Below are positions 14,972 through 21,344 of a stretch of DNA of 38,139 nucleotides, piece after piece; positions within the stretch are counted from its first letter, which is position 1; each line of letters opens with the position of its first letter. The DNA comes from Betaproteobacteria bacterium HGW-Betaproteobacteria-12. GTDB taxonomy: Bacteria; Pseudomonadota; Gammaproteobacteria; Burkholderiales; Rhodocyclaceae. The translations under genes were made by a program, and so were the position numbers. The stretch spans positions 1 to 38,139 of the forward strand of contig PHCU01000060.1 in the NCBI GenBank assembly GCA_002842345.1, written 5' to 3'. A model generated the notes under the pieces. The model saw nothing but the letters and a program-made list of their open reading frames with translations, did no database searches and was not told where the DNA came from.

Positions 14972-16951
14972 TCAGCCGGTGAAGAAGCCGATGCCGACGA
15001 GGACCAGCAGGACCAGGCCGACGCTGATCAGCGCCAGACCGAGGATCACCGAACTCAGGTGCATCTGGCGGGACGGGGCGGCGACCAGGTACTTCTCCAG
15101 CTCGCCGCTGCTCACCAGGCGCTGGTAGTGGGCCGGGTGTTCCTTGCGGAACTCTTCCAGCGACTGGGTGCCGGTGAACATCACGACGTCCGGCGGCGGC
15201 AGCTTGTCGGGCCGGAAGTGGTTGTTGAAGAAATGCACCGTGAAGAGGAAGACGGCCGCCAGGAAGGCTTCCTCGCCATGCACCAGGGTGGCGACGTTGA
15301 ACACCCAGCCCGGCAGGTAGGTGGCGGTGACGTGCGGGAAGGCCAGCATCATGCCGCTCCAGCCGATTACGTTGACACCCCAGAAGACGGCCCAGTAGTC
15401 GAACTTCTCGAAGTAGGTCCAGCGGTCGAACTGCGGCTTCGGACCCTTGGCGAAGAACCACTTGAACATGCCCCAGCAGTCCGCCAGATCCTTCCAGTTC
15501 GGGATCAGCGAATCCGGTCCGAACCAGCGGAAGGTCTTGTCGCGCAGCAGGCGCTGCATCACGTAGATGAAGTGGATGACGAAGATGCCGATGAACAGCG
15601 TCGCCGCCACGCGGTGGACGATGCCGAGGATCTTCGGCCCGCCGAACAGGTCGGCGACGACCGGGGCCCAGGCGCTGCCCGAGAACATGGCCGTGGTGCC
15701 GGTCAGGATCAGGGTCATGGTGACCAGGGCGAACACCAGGTGGGCCAGACGCCAGCCCCAGGAGAAGCGCTCGAAGTGCTTTTCCGGGAGGCCCAGTTTG
15801 TCGGTCTGGATGTGCGGCACGGTCTTGCCGGCCTTGCGTTCCTGCCACTCGCGGTAGTACCAGAGGCCGCAGTGTGCCCAGAAGAAGGCGAAGACGCCGA
15901 TCAGCAAGGCGATCATGAACTTCGTGGCGATCCACATCTGCGGATACTTTTCGAAATCATGGCTGTTGGCGTGCGGGCCGAAGGAAATGAAGCCCGCGGT
16001 GGCCGGCGCGATGCCGGGCTTCTTGCCATCATGGCACTGGCGGCAGGTCTTCAGCCGGTTGTCCACATGCACCTTCGACTCCGGATCCTTGGCACCGAGG
16101 ATGCCGTGGCTGCCGTGGCAGCTGGAGCAGCGGGCCGTGTAGGTGTAGCCGAGCTTGTTGATCTGGCCGTGGTAGGTATCGCGGTAGCTGTCCAGTTCTT
16201 CCTTGTGGCAGCCGCCGCAGTATTCGACGTTCTTCAGCTTGAACGGGTCGGACGAGGCGCCGCGGATCTCGTGGCTGGTGTGGCAGTCGATGCAGACGGC
16301 GCCTTTCGGATCGTCCTTGCCCATGGTCAGCTGGCCGTGGGCCGAGGTTTCATAATCCTCGATCTGTTCCTCGTGGCATTGCGGGCCGCAGGTCTGCAGC
16401 GTCTCCAGGCGCCATTGCTCGCGCTCCGGCGTGCCTTGCGGCGGCACCGCGAAATCGTGGGTGGCGTGGCACTCGCTGCAGTAGGCCTTGGGGCGCTCCG
16501 GATGGTCGGCATCGGGCCGGGCGTGGAAGGATTCCTTGTAGGCGCCGATGTTCTCGGCAACGACGCCGAGTCGCTCGCGCCCGGCCGGGCTGGCCTTCGC
16601 CTCGTCCCACAGCTTGGCATGGCAGCTGGCGCAATCCGGCTTGGCAACGCCGGCGACCTTCTGGTGCTGTGCCTGGTTGTCGACGATATCGGTGTGGCAG
16701 GCGACACACTGCATGTTGGCATGCACGCTCTTCGCATGCTTGCCCTGGTTGACGGCCGGCAGGGTGCGCTTGTCACCGGCGTCGTTGACCAGTTGGATCT
16801 TGGCCGACTTGCTGTCGTGACATTTCAGACAGCCGGCATTGTTCAGGTCGGCATTGGCCGTTGCCGGCGGTGTTTCGGCCGCCAGGGCCGGGCCGCCAGC
16901 GAGGCAGGCCAGGACGGCGAGAATTCTTGATAGTGAGCTAAGCGAACGCAT
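14972..16951 (-). CDS. CbcL-like fusion: periplasmic multihaem cytochrome c plus membrane cytochrome b
   Basis: A 659-aa protein with a signal peptide (about 1-25) and an N-terminal periplasmic domain. This carries eight CxxCH motifs (first cysteines near 41, 82, 107, 158, 220, 245, 275, 303) plus one CxxxCH (C188, C192, H193, sequence CGPQCH), so nine predicted c haems. From about residue 340 a cytochrome b561/NapC-unlike membrane domain follows, with several helices and histidines in HLVF, IVHRVAA, VIHFIYV and VHFFNNHF. Nine c haems fused to a dihaem b domain is the architecture of Geobacter CbcL, a menaquinol oxidase for extracellular electron transfer. The ATG at 16951 gives a clean signal peptide with GGAG before it; an ATG at 17002 does not. 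Confidence 0.9.
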   Translation of the reverse strand: MRSLSSLSRILAVLACLAGGPALAAETPPATANADLNNAGCLKCHDSKSAKIQLVNDAGDKRTLPAVNQGKHAKSVHANMQCVACHTDIVDNQAQHQKVAGVAKPDCASCHAKLWDEAKASPAGRERLGVVAENIGAYKESFHARPDADHPERPKAYCSECHATHDFAVPPQGTPEREQWRLETLQTCGPQCHEEQIEDYETSAHGQLTMGKDDPKGAVCIDCHTSHEIRGASSDPFKLKNVEYCGGCHKEELDSYRDTYHGQINKLGYTYTARCSSCHGSHGILGAKDPESKVHVDNRLKTCRQCHDGKKPGIAPATAGFISFGPHANSHDFEKYPQMWIATKFMIALLIGVFAFFWAHCGLWYYREWQERKAGKTVPHIQTDKLGLPEKHFERFSWGWRLAHLVFALVTMTLILTGTTAMFSGSAWAPVVADLFGGPKILGIVHRVAATLFIGIFVIHFIYVMQRLLRDKTFRWFGPDSLIPNWKDLADCWGMFKWFFAKGPKPQFDRWTYFEKFDYWAVFWGVNVIGWSGMMLAFPHVTATYLPGWVFNVATLVHGEEAFLAAVFLFTVHFFNNHFRPDKLPPPDVVMFTGTQSLEEFRKEHPAHYQRLVSSGELEKYLVAAPSRQMHLSSVILGLALISVGLVLLVLVGIGFFTG

Positions 16952-17008
16952 GATCTCCGGATCCTTTCTTTTCTTATTGGTAATGACGACCCATACCTGC
17001 ATCAGAAA

Positions 17009-17042
17009 AAAAAGGGGGCTGGTAGTTCCCGGCCCCCTTTTT
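17009..17042 (-). terminator. Strong intrinsic terminator between barrel and CbcL-like genes
   Basis: A 14-bp stem (A5 G5 C, one wobble pair, GG, then the complement) with a 6-base loop lies between the MtrB-like stop (17072) and the CbcL-like ATG (16951). On the minus strand it ends in eight Ts. It should end most transcripts of the cytochrome-barrel unit, so the CbcL-like gene needs read-through or a promoter in the roughly 55 bases left. Confidence 0.85.
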
Positions 17043-17071
17043 GGGTCTTCACTTCATCAAAGCGGACTGTC

Positions 17072-19126
17072 TTACTGGAACTTGTAGATGTAACGAATTC
17101 CGGCAAACGTGGCGTTCTGGGACGGCGAGGCTAGGACCATGGTGCCGTCTGGACCGGCGCAGTTGTTGTAGCAGTAGGGCGTGCCGCCAGCCGAGGTCCA
17201 GCTCCAGTCGTCGGTGTGCCAACGGTCGTGGATCAGGTCGAAGCGCAGGTCGGCATTCTTGCGCAGGGCGTAAGTGCCCTTCAGCTTGAGCCGCGTCAGC
17301 TTGTTCTCGATGTCCGGAACTGGCCGGAAGTTGGCGGTGAAGGCGGTGATGTTCAGGTTCTGGTCATACTTGGTAACGCTGCGCATCCACTCCAGGTCGG
17401 CACTGAAAGTGAACTTCGGACCCACCTTGCCAAGCAGGCCGAGGCCGAGCGACTTGGTCACTTCTTCGAGGTCGACCTGGTTGGCTAGCTGACCAGCCGC
17501 CGCCGGCGCGACATCCTGATTCGACGAAATTTCCTCGCGCGATAGCCAGGCACTGAGTTTCCAGTCGTCGTTGAAGATGTAACTGGCATCGATCGAGGTC
17601 TGCCAGGCCTCGCCTTCCTTCAGGCCCCAGGGCTGGCTCTTGTCGTACTTGTCGTCGGATCCTTCGACGGCAAACTGCAGCGACAGCCGTTCGGCCGGTT
17701 CCCAGTCGACCTTGGCACGGAGCTTGTCGCGCTTGCGGTCGGCAATGTGCATCGGCGAGATGAGGCTTTCGTTGGCATCGCCGGTGGTGGCCGGGACGAT
17801 GTTGGAGCTCTTGCGATCGCTGCGCAGATAGGCGATGGAGCCGTTCAGGTTGTCATCGAAGGAGCGCCGCAACTGCAGGCGGTAGGTGGTTTCCTCGAGG
17901 TCCTTCGCGTAGGGCACCAGCCACGTGCCGCGCTTGGGAGTCGAGCGGTCCTGCGTGAAATGATCGACGCCGGCAGTCACGGCGAAGTTCAGCGGCAGGC
18001 GGTAGGTGCCTTCCACCTTCCCGGAAAGCTTCTTGAAGGAGTGCGGCGTGTTGAAGCCGAGATTGCTGTTGATGAACTGATGTACTGGCGTCTTGTCGTC
18101 GATATCGTGATAGCGCAGATTGGCGTTCAGCGACAGCTTGGGCAGCGGCCGCGAACTCAGACCCAACTGGACGAGCTTGGTATCGACGCGCCCGTCCAGA
18201 CTGGTCGGGCTACCCGCCAGCGCTGTGACAAGGCCGTTGGTGGCGAAGGATTCATCCTGCGTCGCGCGGCTGTAGGAGATCTTGAACGTCCCACGGGTGC
18301 TTGGCGTGAAGTTGTAGCCGCCATCGAGGAAGAGCTGGTGTGCCTGGTTGCTGAGCGGTTGCGACAGATTGGTGATGGCCGCATTGCCATTGGTCGAATA
18401 GCGCACGACGCCGCCGTTGTCCTGGTCGTACCAGCTGCCGTAGTAGCCGCCCGACAGTTGCAGCATCTTGCCGCTGTACTGCAGCACGGTCTCGAACTGG
18501 CGGGTCGTGCTGTCGATCGGTTCGACCAGGAAGCGTGGCGAGTCCCCGCCCCACTGGCGGGTACCCGTCTTGTCCTCGTTCTTGAAATCGATCTTGAGGT
18601 CGAGGCCGGGCATCAGGCTCTTGTAGAAGCCGGCGTTGATCATCTCGCGCAGCGTGCCCAGGGATTTCTCCCGTTTCGGCAAGGCATTGACGCCGGCGCC
18701 GCTGGCATTCAGGCGCGACGAGCCGATGCCCTGCAGACCGGTAGAGAAAGTAAAGGGATTGTCGCGCGGCGTCCGGTTGTATTCGAGGAAACCGCCGATA
18801 TTGCCCTGGCGCAGGACTTCGACGCGGATTTCCCGGTTGTCGAGGCCGAAGTTCCGGGCGTCCAGCTTGTACCAGGTACCTGTCGCGTCATCGCGCTTGA
18901 CGATGTCGGCGTCGAACAGGCCGTAGGCCTGGGCGTCGCGCATCCCGTCGTAGATGCCCATCTGGTGACGGTCGTCACCCCAGACATTGCCGACGCCGAG
19001 CGAGATGCTGCTCTCCGGCTTGATCAGTTCGGCAATCTCGGCATCCTGCGCCAGCGCCGGAGCGAAAGCCAGCATCAGGGCTGCCGACAGCGTGGTCAGC
19101 CTGAACGTATTTTTCATCGTGTTCAT
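17072..19126 (-). CDS. MtrB/PioB-family outer-membrane beta-barrel
   Basis: A 684-aa protein with a signal peptide (about 1-26, ALAQ-DA) and long alternating beta-strand pattern ending in YIYKFQ, as expected for an outer-membrane barrel. Segments such as FLEYNRTPRDNPFTFSTGLQ and the paired aromatic strands resemble MtrB/PioB/MtoB proteins, which sheathe a decahaem cytochrome across the outer membrane. It begins 22 bases after the decahaem gene, the conserved gene order. The N-terminal CxxC of Shewanella MtrB is absent; the only cysteines are near the C-terminus (CYNNC). No surface cytochrome of MtrC type or lipoprotein partner is encoded in the cluster. Confidence 0.9.
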   Translation of the reverse strand: MNTMKNTFRLTTLSAALMLAFAPALAQDAEIAELIKPESSISLGVGNVWGDDRHQMGIYDGMRDAQAYGLFDADIVKRDDATGTWYKLDARNFGLDNREIRVEVLRQGNIGGFLEYNRTPRDNPFTFSTGLQGIGSSRLNASGAGVNALPKREKSLGTLREMINAGFYKSLMPGLDLKIDFKNEDKTGTRQWGGDSPRFLVEPIDSTTRQFETVLQYSGKMLQLSGGYYGSWYDQDNGGVVRYSTNGNAAITNLSQPLSNQAHQLFLDGGYNFTPSTRGTFKISYSRATQDESFATNGLVTALAGSPTSLDGRVDTKLVQLGLSSRPLPKLSLNANLRYHDIDDKTPVHQFINSNLGFNTPHSFKKLSGKVEGTYRLPLNFAVTAGVDHFTQDRSTPKRGTWLVPYAKDLEETTYRLQLRRSFDDNLNGSIAYLRSDRKSSNIVPATTGDANESLISPMHIADRKRDKLRAKVDWEPAERLSLQFAVEGSDDKYDKSQPWGLKEGEAWQTSIDASYIFNDDWKLSAWLSREEISSNQDVAPAAAGQLANQVDLEEVTKSLGLGLLGKVGPKFTFSADLEWMRSVTKYDQNLNITAFTANFRPVPDIENKLTRLKLKGTYALRKNADLRFDLIHDRWHTDDWSWTSAGGTPYCYNNCAGPDGTMVLASPSQNATFAGIRYIYKFQ

Positions 19127-19148
19127 GATTAATCATTCCCCCTAATGA

Positions 19149-20117
19149 TCAGCGACGGAAGCGACCGGATTGCGCCGATTCTTCGGTGCTGTTGCCACCG
19201 TGAATATTGGTGTGGCAATTCAGACAGCCACGACCGACCGTGCCAATAATGTCTCGACCAGTCACGTTGCCAGCGTTCGCCGGCAAGGCGCCGACCTGGC
19301 TGCGGTGGTGATTGGTGCCCGAATGGCAGTCCTGGCAGAGGAAGGGGGGACGGCTCTTTAGCAGGTTGGCGATGGTCGTGCCGTGCGGCTGGTGACAGAT
19401 CGAGCAGTCTTCGGAGACCGGTTCATGGTTGTGGATGAACGGACCGCGCTTCTCCATGTGGCAGGTGTAGCAGGTCTCGTTGGTGGTCGCCTTGATCAGT
19501 TGCTTCGGATTATCGCCGTGCACGTTGTGGCAGGACGAGCAGCTCATCTTGCCTTCGACGATCGGGTGATGCGACGGTTTGTTGACCTGGTTGCGCTGCT
19601 CCTTGTGGCAGGTGAAGCAGGTTTCGGTCTGCGTCTGGCGGTCGCGCACCTTGTCCTTGGCGGCGTGCACCTGATGGCAGGAGCTGCAGGTGACGTCCTG
19701 GCTACCGTGGGCGCTGTGTTGCCAGCCGATCCGGTTGCCACCCTGGTGACAGGTCAGACAGGAACCGTTGCGGGCTTCGACGGTGGTGTCGGATTTCTTG
19801 CCATACCAGCGCTCGGGTTTCGGCGGCTTGCCGCTGCCCTTGTGATTGACGTGCTTCTCGCTTTCGCCGTGGCAGTCGGTACAGGTCGGCGTGCGACCGT
19901 CGGCGTTGGTGCCGTGCTTGGTCTTGCCGATCGCCAGCACGGACGGCTTGAGGTCCAGCATCGTCGGTTTGGAATCATCAGCTTCGTCGTGACACCCGGT
20001 ACATTTGGCGTCGCCCTTGAGGAGCAGATCCTTCGGCGCCTCTTTGGCCAGTGCCTGGCCGGCCCCCAGCATGGCGACACACGCCGTCATGGCCAACAAC
20101 TGTCGTAAGCCTCTCAT
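19149..20117 (-). CDS. MtrA/DmsE-family periplasmic decahaem cytochrome c
   Basis: A 322-aa protein with a signal peptide (about 1-24) and exactly ten CxxCH motifs: CTGCH, CTDCH, CLTCH, CSSCH, CFTCH, CSSCH, CYTCH, CSICH, CQDCH and CLNCH. Length and spacing fit the MtrA/MtoA/PioA/DmsE family, a molecular wire inserted into the MtrB-type barrel. The ATG at 20117 has GGGGGTG five bases upstream; an ATG at 20129 lacks such a site and only adds four residues. The direction of electron flow (iron oxidation as in Mto/Pio, or reduction as in Mtr) cannot be decided from this gene alone. Confidence 0.93.
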   Translation of the reverse strand: MRGLRQLLAMTACVAMLGAGQALAKEAPKDLLLKGDAKCTGCHDEADDSKPTMLDLKPSVLAIGKTKHGTNADGRTPTCTDCHGESEKHVNHKGSGKPPKPERWYGKKSDTTVEARNGSCLTCHQGGNRIGWQHSAHGSQDVTCSSCHQVHAAKDKVRDRQTQTETCFTCHKEQRNQVNKPSHHPIVEGKMSCSSCHNVHGDNPKQLIKATTNETCYTCHMEKRGPFIHNHEPVSEDCSICHQPHGTTIANLLKSRPPFLCQDCHSGTNHHRSQVGALPANAGNVTGRDIIGTVGRGCLNCHTNIHGGNSTEESAQSGRFRR

Positions 20118-20144
20118 ATACACCCCCATTGAAAACCCGTTATG

Positions 20145-20167
20145 AACGCCGCCCGTCGGACGGCGTT
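20145..20167 (-). other. Intercistronic hairpin between monohaem and decahaem genes
   Basis: AACGCCG (20145-20151) and CGGCGTT (20161-20167) form a 7-bp stem with a 9-base loop between the monohaem cytochrome stop and the decahaem start. On the minus strand it lacks a proper T run, so it looks more like an RNA processing or partial-termination element that could raise the first gene's expression relative to the next. Confidence 0.35.
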
Positions 20168-20183
20168 TTATAGCTCATGCGCT

Positions 20184-20534
20184 TTACTGCGCGAGAATCC
20201 ACTGCAGCAGATTCTTCAGTTCGGCCGGATCCTTGACCTCGATGATCTTGTGCTCTTCCTCGGAGCCGTCTTCCAGCTTGACCTTCGGGCCGGTGGTGAT
20301 GTTCTTGTGCATCTTCTCCATGCCCTCGGCTTCCTTGCCCTTGTACTTGGCAGAGATCTTTTGGTAGGACGGCCCTTTTTTGGTCTTGTCGATGGCGTGG
20401 CACTTGAAGCAGTCGTTTTTCTTGGCCAGGGACTTGGCGGCATCTGCATCAACGGCGGCGACGGCGCTGCCCGAGAGCAGGAAGGCCATCAGCGAGGCTG
20501 CCAGCAAGGGGGTGCGAACAGTTGGGAAGTTCAT
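20184..20534 (-). CDS. Small monohaem class I cytochrome c
   Basis: A 116-aa precursor with a signal peptide (about 1-27) and a single CFKCH haem motif (C42, C45, H46). A downstream methionine in the EGMEKMHKNI segment could be the distal ligand. It resembles small soluble cytochromes c551/c552, though the C-terminal half is rich in K and E and carries an unusual EDGSEEEHKIIEV stretch. It is the first gene of the electron-transfer cluster, so it may shuttle electrons between the decahaem protein and other periplasmic partners. The ATG at 20534 has an AAGGA site about 8 bases upstream; an ATG 33 bases earlier would spoil the signal peptide. Confidence 0.85.
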   Translation of the reverse strand: MNFPTVRTPLLAASLMAFLLSGSAVAAVDADAAKSLAKKNDCFKCHAIDKTKKGPSYQKISAKYKGKEAEGMEKMHKNITTGPKVKLEDGSEEEHKIIEVKDPAELKNLLQWILAQ

Positions 20535-20617
20535 TTTCAATCCTTCGTATTCAAAGCACGGGTCCAAAAAAACCCGTCGGACGCGAACTAGTCCATCTGG
20601 CCTAGTTTTCAGGCTGA

Positions 20618-20623
20618 ATACTA
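20618..20623 (-). promoter_or_regulatory. Possible -10 box of the cytochrome cluster
   Basis: TAGTAT on the minus strand is the best -10-like hexamer between the palindrome at 20669-20684 and the monohaem ATG. No good -35 sits at the right distance, which would fit an activator-dependent promoter. The palindrome centre would be roughly 66 bases upstream of the start of transcription. Weak evidence. Confidence 0.25.
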
Positions 20624-20668
20624 GATGGGGGGCAAATTCCCCGACATCGGCAAGGGATTAATTGCGGC

Positions 20669-20684
20669 ATAGGAAATTTCCTAT
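20669..20684. promoter_or_regulatory. Perfect 16-bp palindrome, candidate response-regulator site
   Basis: ATAGGAAATTTCCTAT is fully symmetric and is flanked by CGGC (20665-20668) and GCCG (20686-20689), one base off symmetry. It lies 9 bases after the response-regulator stop and about 135 bases upstream of the first cytochrome gene. The two 7-mers TAGGAAA and TTTCCTA look like the paired heptads bound by NarL/FixJ-type regulators, and TTTCCTA resembles the BvgA heptad as I recall it. A terminator role is less likely because no T run follows on the minus strand. Confidence 0.5.
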
Positions 20685-20693
20685 TGCCGGGCC

Positions 20694-21344
20694 TCAGAAT
20701 TGCGATGCTTCGACCAGGCCATGCGCGATGGCATAACGGATCAGCTCGGCGGTGTTGCTCATGTTCATCTTCTGCAGGATGTGCGTCTTGTGGGTGCTGA
20801 TGGTCTTGACGCTGAGCGACAGCTCCTCGCCGATCTCGGTCAGGCCCTTGCCCATGACCAGCATGTTGAATACCTGGTATTCGCGATCGGAGAGCGCCGC
20901 GTGCGGCAGTGCGTCGTTGGTCGGGCGGATGCCGCGGACCAGTAGTTCGGCGACCTTTTCGGTGACGTAAACGCCGCCGCCGGCCACCCGGCGGATGGCG
21001 GCGATCAGGACCTCGCCATCGCTTTCCTTGGTCAGGTAGCCGGAGGCGCCGGCATGGATGGCGCGCACCGCATACTGCTCCTCATGGTGCATGCTGAGGA
21101 CGAGGATGGGCAGATGGCCTTTTTCGTCGCGGATCATCCGGATCAGGTCGAGGCCGTTGCGGCCCGGCATCGAGATATCGAGGACCAGCACGTCGCAAGC
21201 CTGGGCGCGGACCAGGTCCATGGCTTCCAGGCCGTTGGCGGCCTCGCCGGTGACCAGCAGATCGTCGGTGTCGGCAAATATCTGTTTGAGGCCGTCGCGA
21301 ATGATGGCGTGGTCGTCAGCCAGCAGTACCCTGATTTGCTTCAT
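20694..21344 (-). CDS. NarL/FixJ-family response regulator
   Basis: A 216-aa regulator with a receiver domain (about 1-120: acidic D10/D11, phospho-acceptor D56 in VLVLDISMP, T/S and K in LSM and GYLTKES) and a LuxR-type helix-turn-helix (about 148-210: LSDREYQVFNMLVMGKGLTEIGEEL, SVKTISTHKTHIL). Translation begins at ATG 21344, inside the kinase gene (29-base overlap), with an AAGAGGAAAG site upstream. It forms a two-component pair with the kinase and lies directly upstream of the cytochrome cluster on the same strand, so control of that cluster is the simplest inference. Confidence 0.93.
   Translation of the reverse strand: MKQIRVLLADDHAIIRDGLKQIFADTDDLLVTGEAANGLEAMDLVRAQACDVLVLDISMPGRNGLDLIRMIRDEKGHLPILVLSMHHEEQYAVRAIHAGASGYLTKESDGEVLIAAIRRVAGGGVYVTEKVAELLVRGIRPTNDALPHAALSDREYQVFNMLVMGKGLTEIGEELSLSVKTISTHKTHILQKMNMSNTAELIRYAIAHGLVEASQF

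Noticed and set aside
14762..16930. Open frame of 722 codons on the plus strand
   Set aside because: Antisense to the CbcL-like and ccmI genes, whose haem motifs are unmistakable; no motif in the antisense product.
20558..20577. Inverted repeat ACGGGT/ACCCGT in the leader of the monohaem cytochrome gene
   Set aside because: Six pairs with an 8-base loop upstream of the gene; on the minus strand the T run is in the loop, not after the stem, so it is neither a terminator nor a clear operator.
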